Source: Pseudomonadota bacterium (GTDB lineage: Bacteria; Pseudomonadota; Gammaproteobacteria; Burkholderiales; Gallionellaceae). From it: a stretch of 64,000 bases of DNA. The stretch is taken from contig JAJXVB010000004.1 of assembly GCA_021782365.1 (NCBI GenBank), forward strand, positions 62,001 through 126,000. The letters are read 5' to 3'. Numbering within the stretch: the first letter of the stretch is position 1; each line of letters opens with the position of its first letter. The position numbers were made by a program, and so were the translations under genes. The notes under the pieces are model-generated. The model did not search any database. It was not told where the DNA came from and worked only from the letters and a program-made list of their open reading frames with translations. This document shows, piece by piece, positions 40,582 through 49,953 of the stretch.

Positions 40582-43473
40582 ATGAAACGACACACTTCGG
40601 TCGCAAGGATACCCTTTGCGAAACTGCTCAGAAATCTTCTTGCAGGCACGGTCGTGCTGGGCATCCTGGCGCTTGGGATATTCAGCTACAAGAGCTGGCA
40701 GAACGAAACCCGCGACGTGGGGCGCAACCTCGCCATCCAGGCGGGCTTTGCAGCGAAGAGCAGCCAGGCGATATTCGACAGCCTGGGAGTCAGCATGGAG
40801 ATGCTGGGACAGATGCTCTCATCGATGGATGTCGCGATCCATCCCGAGCTCGCGCGCGGCGCGCTGCTTGCCTATGTATCGGAACACCCAGAAGTCGCCG
40901 CCGTCTCCCTGATCGACCCGAGCGGCGAGATGCTGATAGACACAGGCACAGATGGACTTCTTCCCGACTTCCGCAAGAATCCCGAATATCTGAGGGATTT
41001 CGAGTTCGATCTCAACAACACCTATTCCTACAACATCGGGCGCAACCAGTTCGGGCTGGGGCTAAACCGCTGGCATTTCCCCTTTCGTCATACCGTGAAG
41101 AACGGCAAGGGGGAAGCTCTATTCGTGATACAGGCTGCCATCCCGATCGAGAGCGCAGGCTTCCTCTGGTCGGACCTGCCCATGATACCGAACAGCCGAG
41201 TGGGCCTGATGCGCGACGACGGACACATACAGCTGCTCTGGCCATCCACTCTGCCCATGGATATCTTCAACCGTTCCCAGGCTTCAGGCGCGCTGATGAA
41301 AACGCTGCGCGATCATCCTGGCATCATCGCAGGCTCCTATACCGGAGACTCTTCGCTGGGCGGCGCCAAAAGGGTGGGCGCCTTCTCGCATCTGCCCAAC
41401 GCCAACATGCTGGCCTTCGTCTCTGTTCCTGAAAAATACATCGCAGTTCGCTGGTGGGAGCACAACTACCCCGTGCTGCTGATCTTTCTGGTCTATCTCG
41501 TCGTGATCGGCATCATAGGATTCAAGCTTTCCAGGAGGGAACGCGAGCACACGAACAAGCTTCAGGCGCTGGCATCCTTCCCTGAAGGCAGCCCTGAAAT
41601 CGTTCTCAGCACGGACAGCGATGCGAACATCACCTATACGAATCCGCACGGGCTTCAGCTCCTCGCGAAGCTGGGACTCGGCCCCTACGACATGCAGGCC
41701 TTGCTCCCGAAAGACTACCGGACCATCGTTGCCAAGTGCCTCTCCAGCAATGATACGGTCAAGACCATAGAGGTCGAATTCAACCAGCATCACCTGCTCT
41801 GGACTTTTTCCCCGCTGCAGAGCCAGGGCATAGTGCACTGCTACGGCCTCGAGATAACCAAGAGAAGGATGGCCGAAGAACATGCGAGGAAGGTTCTGAT
41901 AGAAAAGCAGGCGGCGGAGGCGGCAAGCCAGTCCAAGAGCCTCTTTCTCGCGAACATGAGCCACGAGATCCGCACCCCACTGAACGGCATACTCGGCTTT
42001 CTAAAGCTCCTGGCGAAGACGGATCTCGACCCCGTACAGCGCGAGTATCTCGGCACAACCGAAGTTTCGGCCAAGGTCCTGATGACCGTCATCAACGACA
42101 TACTCGACTTCTCCAAGATAGAGGCCGGCAAGGTGTCTCTGGAACAGATAGACATCGAGCCTCAGGCCTTGCTCAAGGAAATCATCTCGCTTCATTCGGC
42201 GAACGCGAGGGGCAAGGGGCTGGATCTATTCTTCTCCTATGACGAGACCCTGCCACCCCACCTGCTGGGAGACCCTGCCAGGATTTCGCAGGTGCTTTCC
42301 AATCTGCTCGGAAACGCGATCAAGTTCACCCAGAAGGGCGAAATCCTCGTGAAGGCGGCCTTGAGGGAGGAGAGCGAAGAAGAGGTTCTGGTCGCGATCT
42401 CGGTCAAGGACAGCGGCATAGGCATTTCCGCGGAGCAGCAGACGCGCCTTTTCCAGTCATTCAGTCAGGCCGACGTCTCGACCACGCGCAAGTACGGCGG
42501 GACGGGTCTGGGCCTCGTGATCTCGAAGGCACTGGTCGAGCTGATGGGAGGGGAAATCACAGTCGACAGCGCCATGGGGCTAGGCACGACCTTCACCTTC
42601 ACCCTGCGCTTACAGAAGCAGACAGCGCGCAAAAGTTCTGCGGAACGCACGGCGAGCTCGAAGAACCAGAAAACATTCCGCCTGAAACCGAAGGAGAGCG
42701 GGGAAAAACTTTCCGTGCTGATCGTAGACGACAACGAGATCAACAGGAAACTCGTGAGCATCCTCCTTGAACAGCTGGGCGCGTCATCCGGCCAGGCGGA
42801 AAACGGCGCACAGGCTCTGGATGCCTATCTCAGAAACTCCTATGACCTCATCCTGATGGATGTGCACATGCCCGTGATGGACGGATTGGAGGCCACGGCG
42901 CGCATAAGAGAGCTGGAAAAGGAGCGCCATACTCCCATCATCGCGCTGACCGCCAATGCGCTGCGCGGCGACAGGGAGCGCTTCCTCGCGGCCGGCATGG
43001 ACGAATATCTCAGCAAGCCCATCAACGAATCGGCGCTGATGAATGCGCTATGCAGCCTGAACCTGGCCGAGGCTTCAGGCTGCAACGGCCAGGACAAAGC
43101 AGGAAAAGAGGAAGCTGCCGACAGGCTCGCCCTCCTGGATCCGCGCATGGGCTTGGAGCTCTCATTCGGAGAACGCGATCTCTGGCGCAAGGTCCTGGGC
43201 ATGCTTCTGGACAAGCTGCCCGAATATTCTTCGGATTTGACCGCTGCCAGAAGCCAACCCCAGGAGCTATACCAGATCAGCCACAAGTTGGCAGGCGCAT
43301 CCTGCTATTGCGGCACGCCCGCCTTGACCCATCATGCGAGAAAACTGGAGAGGCTAGCCAGGGGCGAGGACCAGGATGCGACCGCAGAAGCGCTGGAGGA
43401 GCTGCTGCAGGAGATAGAGAGGCTCCGGGCCCTGAAGGGAAACATACCGGAAAGGGAAAACACGATATACTGA
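40582..43473 (+). CDS. BarA-like hybrid sensor histidine kinase (HisKA-HATPase-REC-HPt)
   Basis: The 963-aa membrane protein has TM1 (about 15-38), a periplasmic sensor (about 39-294), TM2 (about 296-318), PAS-like (about 335-430), HisKA with His461 (FLANMSHEIRTPLNGIL) and HATPase (LLGNAIKFT, DSGIGIS, GTGLGLVISK). REC has Asp760 in LILMDVHMPVMDG, and the C-terminal HPt has His901 (QISHKLAGASCYCG). The HPt context resembles BarA of the BarA/UvrY system. It could run a full phosphorelay. Candidate acceptors are the adjacent single-domain regulator (43476) and the divergent REC-GGDEF-EAL protein. Confidence 0.92.
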   Translation: MKRHTSVARIPFAKLLRNLLAGTVVLGILALGIFSYKSWQNETRDVGRNLAIQAGFAAKSSQAIFDSLGVSMEMLGQMLSSMDVAIHPELARGALLAYVSEHPEVAAVSLIDPSGEMLIDTGTDGLLPDFRKNPEYLRDFEFDLNNTYSYNIGRNQFGLGLNRWHFPFRHTVKNGKGEALFVIQAAIPIESAGFLWSDLPMIPNSRVGLMRDDGHIQLLWPSTLPMDIFNRSQASGALMKTLRDHPGIIAGSYTGDSSLGGAKRVGAFSHLPNANMLAFVSVPEKYIAVRWWEHNYPVLLIFLVYLVVIGIIGFKLSRREREHTNKLQALASFPEGSPEIVLSTDSDANITYTNPHGLQLLAKLGLGPYDMQALLPKDYRTIVAKCLSSNDTVKTIEVEFNQHHLLWTFSPLQSQGIVHCYGLEITKRRMAEEHARKVLIEKQAAEAASQSKSLFLANMSHEIRTPLNGILGFLKLLAKTDLDPVQREYLGTTEVSAKVLMTVINDILDFSKIEAGKVSLEQIDIEPQALLKEIISLHSANARGKGLDLFFSYDETLPPHLLGDPARISQVLSNLLGNAIKFTQKGEILVKAALREESEEEVLVAISVKDSGIGISAEQQTRLFQSFSQADVSTTRKYGGTGLGLVISKALVELMGGEITVDSAMGLGTTFTFTLRLQKQTARKSSAERTASSKNQKTFRLKPKESGEKLSVLIVDDNEINRKLVSILLEQLGASSGQAENGAQALDAYLRNSYDLILMDVHMPVMDGLEATARIRELEKERHTPIIALTANALRGDRERFLAAGMDEYLSKPINESALMNALCSLNLAEASGCNGQDKAGKEEAADRLALLDPRMGLELSFGERDLWRKVLGMLLDKLPEYSSDLTAARSQPQELYQISHKLAGASCYCGTPALTHHARKLERLARGEDQDATAEALEELLQEIERLRALKGNIPERENTIY

Positions 43474-43475
43474 AT

Positions 43476-43835
43476 TCAAGCGAGGCTCCTGGCGATCGCG
43501 TCCATCACCTTGGCCTGACTGAAGGGCTTCACGATGAAATCGTCTGCGCCTTCGCTGCAGGCCTGCTGCACGTTCTTCAGCGTTGCATCGCTGCTGATCA
43601 TGATCACCGCGATCTTAGGATGGCTCGACTTGATTCCTTTGAGCGCCTCAATCCCGTTTATCCTCGGCATGTTGATGTCCAGAAAAAGCACATCCGGCCT
43701 GAATTTAACGCACAGACTCTGGGCATCCTCGCCGTTTCTCGCCTCGCCGACGACCTCGACCCGGTTCTGGCGCAGCATGGATCTCAACAGGACACGCGTG
43801 ATTTCATCGTCATCGGCAATGAGCGCTTTGATCAT
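43476..43835 (-). CDS. Single-domain response regulator (CheY-like)
   Basis: 119 aa from the ATG at 43835 (MIKALIADDDEITRVLLRSM). Acidic pocket Asp9/Asp10, phospho-acceptor Asp53 in VLFLDINMPRINGIEA and Lys in DDFIVKPFSQAKV are all present. It has no output domain, so it acts by protein contact or as a phosphate shuttle. It is convergent with the hybrid kinase; the stops are 2 bp apart. Confidence 0.9.
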   Translation of the reverse strand: MIKALIADDDEITRVLLRSMLRQNRVEVVGEARNGEDAQSLCVKFRPDVLFLDINMPRINGIEALKGIKSSHPKIAVIMISSDATLKNVQQACSEGADDFIVKPFSQAKVMDAIARSLA

Positions 43836-43881
43836 CTTCGAGTGGCTTCTTTCAGGATTTCGGGATACTTTAAGGCAATCC

Positions 43882-44517
43882 ATGGAAAATGCCAAACAAT
43901 CCCAAATCATTCCCTCATTCATCGTCCACGAGGACGAGGCGCTGATCATCGTGAACAAGCCCTCCGGGATGCTCTCTGTCCCTGGACGCGGGGAAGACAA
44001 GCAGGACTGCATGAGCCTCAGCATACAGCGGGAATTCCCGGATGCGCTCACCGTGCACCGCCTCGACATGGCCACATCGGGACTGCTGGTCTTTGCGAGG
44101 GGAAAGGAAAACCAGCGCATGATTTCAGAAATGTTCCGCGACCGCCTGATAGCAAAGCGCTATGTCGCCATCGTGTCGGGAACGATGGATCTGCAGCGCG
44201 GCGAAATCAATCTTCCCATGTCCGCCGACTGGCCGAACAGGCCGCGGCAGAAGATAGACGAACATGGAAAACCCTCGATCACTCGCTTTGAGGTTATCGA
44301 ACAGGAAAGGGATACCGCGCGCCTCGGACTCGAGCCCGTCACCGGGCGCACCCATCAGCTTCGCGTCCATCTGATGGCGATAAATCATCCGATAGTCGGC
44401 GACGGGCTCTATGGCGGAATCCCGGCGAAGAGGCTGATGCTGCATGCTGAAAGCCTGGAGTTCATCCACCCGCTTACAAAAAATCCTACGCGCATCCTCT
44501 GCGAACCGCCGTTCTGA
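43882..44517 (+). CDS. rluA: RluA-family pseudouridine synthase
   Basis: 211 aa from the ATG at 43882 (AAGG upstream); the longer open frame overlaps the response regulator and is rejected. HRLDMATSGLLVFARGK carries the catalytic Asp, with VVNKPSGMLSVPG-like VNKPSGMLSVPGRG and GRTHQLRVHLMAINHPIVGD also conserved. Length and motifs match RluA, which modifies 23S rRNA U746 and tRNA U32 in E. coli. No S4 domain is present. Confidence 0.88.
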   Translation: MENAKQSQIIPSFIVHEDEALIIVNKPSGMLSVPGRGEDKQDCMSLSIQREFPDALTVHRLDMATSGLLVFARGKENQRMISEMFRDRLIAKRYVAIVSGTMDLQRGEINLPMSADWPNRPRQKIDEHGKPSITRFEVIEQERDTARLGLEPVTGRTHQLRVHLMAINHPIVGDGLYGGIPAKRLMLHAESLEFIHPLTKNPTRILCEPPF

Positions 44518-44574
44518 AGCCGTATCTTCAATCCTGGGCTATACTTCCGGTCAATCAAAATTCAACGGAACAAC

Positions 44575-44634
44575 ATGGAAATCCTCACGCGCTCTTTGGA
44601 CCCCCTTGCGATTCACAGGAACGCAAGAGCATGA
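44575..44634 (+). CDS. Possible 19-codon leader ORF upstream of ubiJ
   Basis: ATG GAA ATC ... GCA TGA encodes [19 protein letters not shown], and its stop overlaps the ubiJ start as ATGA. ACGGAAC lies upstream of its ATG. It could couple translation to ubiJ, or be a chance frame. No family is recognisable. Confidence 0.25.
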   Translation: MEILTRSLDPLAIHRNARA

Positions 44635-45191
44635 TATCAAGGCTTGCTCTCGCCTCGATCAACCATGTGCTCATGCAGAACGGCTGGGCGCTTGAGAGGC
44701 TTTCCAGATTCAGCGGAAAGACGGTCAGGCTCGACGTAGCACCCTTCTCGATCAGCTCCACCATACTGCCTGACGGGAGGCTGGGACAGGCAGAAGGGGA
44801 AGCCGATGCGCAATGCATCATTCCTCCGTCGCTGCTGCCGCGTCTGGCCCTTCACGACGAACCCGCCTACCGCGAGATAGAGGGAACGGGGGACGCGGCC
44901 CTGCTCTCGGAGATCCTCTTTCTTTCGCGCAACCTAAAGTGGGATGCCGCGGAAGACCTGAGCCATGCGATAGGCGACATCGCAGCCGAGCGCATCGTGC
45001 AAACCGCGAAGAGCATCGAATTCGGATCAACTTTTTTTAGCCTCGCACAGGCAACATCCGAATACCTGACAGAGGAAAACCCGGTGATCGCGAAGCCCGT
45101 TCACCTTCGCGCATATTCGGAAGAAATCGACGAACTTCGCGACGCCGCCGCAAGGCTCGAGGCCCGCATCAAGCGTCTCGAGGAAAACTAG
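44631..45191 (+). CDS. ubiJ: Ubiquinone biosynthesis accessory protein UbiJ (SCP2 domain)
   Basis: The 186-aa protein has an N-terminal SCP2 lipid-binding domain ([20 protein letters not shown] ... [17 protein letters not shown]) and a C-terminal coiled coil ([19 protein letters not shown]). In E. coli UbiJ scaffolds the soluble Ubi metabolon and binds quinone intermediates. It lies 1 bp before ubiB; ubiE, often the first gene of this operon, is not upstream here. Confidence 0.85.
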   Translation: MISRLALASINHVLMQNGWALERLSRFSGKTVRLDVAPFSISSTILPDGRLGQAEGEADAQCIIPPSLLPRLALHDEPAYREIEGTGDAALLSEILFLSRNLKWDAAEDLSHAIGDIAAERIVQTAKSIEFGSTFFSLAQATSEYLTEENPVIAKPVHLRAYSEEIDELRDAAARLEARIKRLEEN

Positions 45192-45192
45192 C

Positions 45193-46707
45193 ATGCGCAT
45201 CTTCCGACTTTCACGAATCATCTTCGTCGTGCTGAGCTTCGGGCTCGACGAATTCCTGCTTGCCCACGAAAGGGTGCGCTGGCTCAAAAAGCCCCTGAAC
45301 GCGCTTCTCTTCATGCGCGACACCAGCGAGCCCCGCGCAGTGAGGCTGCGGCGCGCGCTCGAAAACCTGGGCCCCATCTTCGTCAAGTTCGGGCAGATGC
45401 TCTCCACGAGGCGCGACCTGATGCCTTCAGACATCGCCGACGAACTCGCCAAGCTTCAGGACAGCGTTCCGCCCTTTCCCTCGCGACAGGCGATCGAGCT
45501 TCTCGAAAACGCCTACCGCAAACCTCTGCTCGAGACATTCAAAAGCTTCGAGGAGCAACCCGTCGCGAGCGCATCGGTCGCCCAGGTTCATTTCGCGGTT
45601 CTGCAGGACGGGCGCGATGTCGCGGTCAAGATACTGAGGCCAGGCATCGAACTCACCATCGCGCACGACATTTCGCTTCTCAGGGTGGGGGCAAGCCTCA
45701 TCGAATGGCTTTGGGAGGACGGAAGGCGCCTCAAGCCCAGGGAAGTGATAGCGGAATTCGAGAAGCACCTCGCGGACGAACTCGATCTGACGAAGGAGGC
45801 CGCGAATGGCAGCCAGCTCAGGCGCAACTTCGCCGACTCCAGGATGCTCATGGTACCCGAGATGTTCTGGGATTACTGCACGAAAAACGTGATGGTGATG
45901 GAGCGCATGCACGGGATGCCGGTAAGCCAGGTCGATGCGCTGAAGGCGGCAGGCGTTGACATCCAGAGGCTCGCCGCAAACGGGGTCGAGATCTTCTACA
46001 CGCAGGTCTTCAGGGACGGCTTCTTCCATGCGGACATGCATCCAGGCAACGTGCAGGTGGCCAAGGACGGCTGCTACATCGCGCTCGATTTCGGCATCAT
46101 GGGAACGCTGACCGATGTCGACAAGCATTACCTCGCGCAAAACTTCATCGCCTTCTTCAGGCGCGACTACAAGCGGGTCGCCGAGGTTCACATAGAATCT
46201 GGCTGGGCGCCCAAGGAGACGCGCGTCGACGAACTCGAATCCGCGATACGCGCGGTCTGCGAGCCCATCTTCGACAAGCCTTTGAGGGAAGTCTCCTTCG
46301 GTCGCGTGCTGCTGCGCCTGTTCCAGACCTCGCGCCGCTTCGGCATAGAAGTTCAGCCGCAACTCGTGCTCCTGCAGAAGACGCTGCTCAACATAGAAGG
46401 ACTCGGGCTGCAGCTCGACCCGGATCTCGATCTCTGGAAGACAGCCAAGCCCTGGCTCGAGCGCTGGATGAGCGAGCAGGTGGGATGGCGGGGATTCATG
46501 AAGTCCCTGAAGGAAGAGGCGCCGCGCTATGCGACCCTGCTGCCCCGGCTTCCCCGCCTTCTGAACCAGAGGCTGTCGGAGAATCCTGCGGCACAGATGG
46601 AACAGGCATTGCAGCTTCTTCTGGCTCAGCAGAGGCGGCGCAACATGTGGCTGGGCGTGATCGCCGTGATATTGTTCCTTCAGCTTCTCTTGCTGCTTAC
46701 AGCCTAG
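45193..46707 (+). CDS. ubiB: Ubiquinone biosynthesis atypical kinase UbiB
   Basis: The 504-aa protein has the UbiB KxGQ signature ([20 protein letters not shown]), an Ala-rich loop in place of the P-loop, [13 protein letters not shown] and LDFGIMGTL. Two hydrophobic helices at the C-terminus ([19 protein letters not shown]) anchor it in the membrane. It supports ubiquinone synthesis, probably as an ATPase acting on quinone intermediates. A strong terminator follows. Confidence 0.95.
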   Translation: MRIFRLSRIIFVVLSFGLDEFLLAHERVRWLKKPLNALLFMRDTSEPRAVRLRRALENLGPIFVKFGQMLSTRRDLMPSDIADELAKLQDSVPPFPSRQAIELLENAYRKPLLETFKSFEEQPVASASVAQVHFAVLQDGRDVAVKILRPGIELTIAHDISLLRVGASLIEWLWEDGRRLKPREVIAEFEKHLADELDLTKEAANGSQLRRNFADSRMLMVPEMFWDYCTKNVMVMERMHGMPVSQVDALKAAGVDIQRLAANGVEIFYTQVFRDGFFHADMHPGNVQVAKDGCYIALDFGIMGTLTDVDKHYLAQNFIAFFRRDYKRVAEVHIESGWAPKETRVDELESAIRAVCEPIFDKPLREVSFGRVLLRLFQTSRRFGIEVQPQLVLLQKTLLNIEGLGLQLDPDLDLWKTAKPWLERWMSEQVGWRGFMKSLKEEAPRYATLLPRLPRLLNQRLSENPAAQMEQALQLLLAQQRRRNMWLGVIAVILFLQLLLLLTA

Positions 46708-46718
46708 TTTGCTAAAAC

Positions 46719-46747
46719 AAAAAAGCCCGCTTGAAGCGGGCTTTTTT
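46719..46747. terminator. Bidirectional terminator between ubiB and yeiH
   Basis: AAAAAAGCCCGCT and AGCGGGCTTTTTT form a 13-bp perfect stem with a TGA loop. Tracts on both sides allow it to end both the ubiJB and the convergent yeiH transcripts. Confidence 0.94.
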
Positions 46748-46762
46748 GAGCACTCTCAATTT

Positions 46763-47812
46763 CTAGAACATCATCATGACCAGGCGGTTCACCGCATAGC
46801 CGCCGATCGTGAGGAAGGCGAACAGCACGGTCGCGAGCATCAGGGGTTTTGCGCCTGCCTGGCGGATCGCTCCGACATGGGTGCGCAGTCCCAGGGCCGC
46901 CATCGCCATCGCGAGGAGCACGTTGTCTATCTGCAGCAGCGCGCCGGTCAGGGCTTCAGGAAGAACCTTCAGGGAATTCACCGCGCTTGCGACGATGAAG
47001 AGCACCGCGAACCAGGGTATGGTGATGCGGGACTTGCCGTGAGCCTTGTTTTCGCTCTGCGCATAGGAAGACAGGATCAGCAGGAACGGAGCCAGCATCA
47101 TCACGCGCAGCATCTTCTCGATCACCGCGGTCGAGGCGGCTGTATCGCTCACGCTCTTGCCCGCGGCGACAACCTGGGCGACTTCGTGGATTGTCGAACC
47201 GGCATATACGCCGTATGCGCTCTCGGAAAGATGCAGGTAGGGATACACGATCGGATAGGTGAACATCGAGATCGTGCCGAACACGACGACCGTGGCGACC
47301 GCGACCGAAACCTTGTGCGCCTGTCCGCGGACAACCGGCTCGGTCGCCATCACGGCTGCAGCGCCGCAGATCGCGCTTCCTGCACCGATCAGGATAGAGG
47401 ACTGCGCATCCAGACCGAACACGCGCTTTCCGAGCTGGACCGCGATGACCAGGGTGAGGGTGACCATCAGCACGTCTATCAGTATGCCTTCCCAGCCTAT
47501 GCCGGCGATCTGCTGAAAGGTGATGCGAAAGCCGTAGAGAACGATCGCGGTGCGCAACAGGATGTTCTTCGAGAAGTCGACGCCGGACGCGGTCTTCGTC
47601 GCAAAGCGCGAAAACACGGTGTTGCCGACTATCATGCCCATGATGATGGCCAGGGTCAGCGCGCTCAATCCCAGGTGCTGTATACTGGGAATGCCTGCAG
47701 CCTGGATGGCTGCGTAGGCGATGACGCCCACGAACAGCAGGCCGCTCCACCATGCTTGATCGCGCATGCGGTTTGCCGTGCCGGCCAGGAAACTTTGACT
47801 CTTGTGAACCAT
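46763..47812 (-). CDS. yeiH: YeiH/UPF0324 family putative sulfate exporter
   Basis: The 349-aa membrane protein has about ten helices. Family motifs are LGLSALTLAIIMGMIVGNTV, RTAIVLYGFRITFQQI, LIGAGSAICGAAAVMA and AGSTIHEVAQVVAAG. The family is annotated as a sulfate or sulfonate exporter without direct proof. It is divergent from a LysR regulator, as yeiH is from yeiE in E. coli. Confidence 0.88.
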   Translation of the reverse strand: MVHKSQSFLAGTANRMRDQAWWSGLLFVGVIAYAAIQAAGIPSIQHLGLSALTLAIIMGMIVGNTVFSRFATKTASGVDFSKNILLRTAIVLYGFRITFQQIAGIGWEGILIDVLMVTLTLVIAVQLGKRVFGLDAQSSILIGAGSAICGAAAVMATEPVVRGQAHKVSVAVATVVVFGTISMFTYPIVYPYLHLSESAYGVYAGSTIHEVAQVVAAGKSVSDTAASTAVIEKMLRVMMLAPFLLILSSYAQSENKAHGKSRITIPWFAVLFIVASAVNSLKVLPEALTGALLQIDNVLLAMAMAALGLRTHVGAIRQAGAKPLMLATVLFAFLTIGGYAVNRLVMMMF

Positions 47813-47891
47813 GATTCTGCTCCTTGATATCGTTGTATCAGCATATTAGTGACTGCTAAATCATGCTTCAAATACATTTATTTCATAATTT

Positions 47892-47908
47892 GATAACATT
47901 TGGTTATC
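47892..47908 (+). promoter_or_regulatory. LysR-type inverted repeat at the regulator's start codon
   Basis: GATAAC-ATTTG-GTTATC is a perfect 6-bp inverted repeat fitting the T-N11-A rule. It ends 1 bp before the ATG of the LysR gene and lies 80-96 bp upstream of yeiH. It replaces any Shine-Dalgarno, so the LysR mRNA may be leaderless. It is a likely autoregulatory site. Confidence 0.55.
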
Positions 47909-47909
47909 C

Positions 47910-48809
47910 ATGATCAACCTTCACCTTCTCCGCATATTTTTTGTCGTCGCCGAGCAGAAGAGCTTTTCCCGCGCGGCGGAGCAGCTTTTCATCAGCCAGC
48001 CCGCGGTATCGAAGGCGGTGCGTGAGCTTGAACACCAGCTCGGGCTCCCGCTGATAGAGCGCGGCATTCCGGGAAGCAGGAAGAGCATGCGTTTGACCGA
48101 GAGCGGGGTCGCAATGTTCGAACACGCGCGCGGAATTTTTGCGCTGGAACGGGTCGCGCTAGACGACGTGCGCGCCCGCGTGGGACTGAAGCACGGCGAG
48201 CTCGTCATAGGGGCGAGCACGACGATCGCGGGTTACTGGCTTCCGGAATACACGGCCAGATTCCTCTCCAGGCATCCTTCGATCAGGCTGGAGGTCAGGG
48301 TCGGAAACACGCAGGAGATCAGCGAGGAGCTGATAGACTGCAACATCGATGTTGCGCTGGTCGAAGGAGTGGTGAGCGACGAGCGCATTTCTTCCTCGCA
48401 CTGGCGGGACGACGAGCTGCACATCATCGCCCGCACGGGATCGAATCTCGCAAAGAGGCGCAAGCCCAGCACCGAAGAGCTGAATGAAGAGGCATGGCTT
48501 TTGCGGGAGACGGGATCGGGCACGCGCGAATTCAGCGAGCGCATGATGAGCGAACACGGCATAAGCCCCCAGCGCATCATCGAGTTCGGCAGCAACGAAG
48601 GGATCGTCAGGGCGGTTGCAGCGGGTCTGGGTGTCGGGGTCGTGCCTGCACGCACCGCGCGAGAGCTCTACATGCTGAAGGAGATCAAGGCCGTGAAATA
48701 TCCGCACACGGGCGTGCTGCTGCGCCCCCTCTTCCGGCTCACGCTGAAGGACAGGCCTTTGTCGCCGCTGGCAAGATCGTTCTGCGACATGCTCTCGAAA
48801 GAGCGCTAG
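47910..48809 (+). CDS. LysR-family transcriptional regulator (YeiE-like)
   Basis: The 299-aa protein starts MINLHLLRIFFVVAEQKSFS, with HTH residues AAEQLFISQPAVSKAVRELE. The effector domain has VIGASTTIAGYWLPEYTARF and ENGSGTREF-like RETGSGTREFSERM. This resembles the CysB/YeiE branch, which senses sulfur compounds. It probably controls the divergent yeiH. Confidence 0.88.
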   Translation: MINLHLLRIFFVVAEQKSFSRAAEQLFISQPAVSKAVRELEHQLGLPLIERGIPGSRKSMRLTESGVAMFEHARGIFALERVALDDVRARVGLKHGELVIGASTTIAGYWLPEYTARFLSRHPSIRLEVRVGNTQEISEELIDCNIDVALVEGVVSDERISSSHWRDDELHIIARTGSNLAKRRKPSTEELNEEAWLLRETGSGTREFSERMMSEHGISPQRIIEFGSNEGIVRAVAAGLGVGVVPARTARELYMLKEIKAVKYPHTGVLLRPLFRLTLKDRPLSPLARSFCDMLSKER

Positions 48810-48826
48810 CCTCTTCCTAGAAGAGG
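48810..48826. terminator. Hairpin shared by two convergent gene ends
   Basis: CCTCTTC-CTA-GAAGAGG is a perfect 7-bp stem. The 3-nt loop is the stop codon of the minus-strand cyclase gene, and the stem begins 1 bp after the LysR stop. There is no T-run, so termination is uncertain. Confidence 0.35.
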
Positions 48827-49887
48827 TCTATGCTGCCCGTCGGCGTTTCCTTGAGGATTCCCTCCCTGATCAGCGTCTCGTAGTGCAAGATGCGGTTGCG
48901 GCCCGCATCCTTTGCCGCGTAGAGCGCGGCGTCCGCCCGGTTGATCACTTCCTGGGGAAGCACGCTGTAGTCGGCCCCGCTGAAGCCGCCGCTGATCGTG
49001 ATATGCCCCACCTGCGGGAAGCTGAATTTCTCGACAGCGTTCCTCGCCCGCTCGAATGCCTGGGAGGCCGATTCGAAATCGTCTGCCGCGATGATCGCGA
49101 CGAACTCCTCCCCGCCGAAGCGGTAGAGCAGATCGGACTGGCGGAAGGATTTTTCAAGCAAACGCGCGACCATGATCAGCACCTCGTCGCCTATCACATG
49201 CCCGTACTTGTCGTTGATGGATTTGAAATGATCCACATCCAGAACGCCCAGCCAGTAGGTGTGGGGAGTATGGCGCCGATGCCTGTCGCTCTCGGCAACA
49301 TTTTCCCTCATGCGCATCAGCAGGAGGTTCCAGAGGCGGTCGAGGTTGATCTCGAGGGAATAGCGGTTGAATAGCCCCGTCAACTGGTCCCTCTGGCTGG
49401 TGTCAAGAAGCGCGTAATAGTTAGAGAACACCTCGAGTATGCCGCTGATGATGGCTTCCTCCACGGGTGTGACCTCCCTGTCCCGCCTGAATACGAAATA
49501 TCCCTGCAGGGCCCGGCCACCCCTCAAGGGATGGCAGATCAGAAGGTCTTCCCCGGCCTTTCGGCTGCAGGGCCTGTCGAGCATGCGCACGTTCTCCAGG
49601 AGATCGAGGATTTCCTTGGATATCTCCCTGTCGTTCGCGACTTCCTCGACGCGTTCCACGACGCGATGAACGCCGTCTTCCGTGAGCACGGAAACGCGGC
49701 TGTGGTTCAGAAAGCGCAGTATCGTCCCGCCGTCGTCGACCCGGTAAAGGGAAGTCTCGAGCACTCCGAGTATCGGCCCAAGCGTCCTGAGCAGGCTCTG
49801 CTCGACGAGATAGGTATCTCTGATCGCGGTCATCGAGCCCAGCGTCTTCAATACGCCGGGCAGGCCTGTGGATTTTATTTCGGTCAT
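48817..49887 (-). CDS. GAF-like/GGDEF diguanylate cyclase
   Basis: The 356-aa soluble protein has an N-terminal GAF-type sensor region (about 20-160; SLYRVDDGGTILRFLNHSRV). The GGDEF domain (about 165-335) carries QLTGLFNRYSLEINL, GVLDVDHFKSINDKYGH, an RxxD I-site (RQSD) and the active-site RFGGEEF. It should be active and product-inhibited. It is convergent with the LysR gene. Confidence 0.92.
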   Translation of the reverse strand: MTEIKSTGLPGVLKTLGSMTAIRDTYLVEQSLLRTLGPILGVLETSLYRVDDGGTILRFLNHSRVSVLTEDGVHRVVERVEEVANDREISKEILDLLENVRMLDRPCSRKAGEDLLICHPLRGGRALQGYFVFRRDREVTPVEEAIISGILEVFSNYYALLDTSQRDQLTGLFNRYSLEINLDRLWNLLLMRMRENVAESDRHRRHTPHTYWLGVLDVDHFKSINDKYGHVIGDEVLIMVARLLEKSFRQSDLLYRFGGEEFVAIIAADDFESASQAFERARNAVEKFSFPQVGHITISGGFSGADYSVLPQEVINRADAALYAAKDAGRNRILHYETLIREGILKETPTGSIDLF

Positions 49888-49953
49888 GGTCCGCTCGGGG
49901 AATTTCAGCGCGCAATTATAGACGGGCTGAAATTCCGGGGATACTGTAATGTT

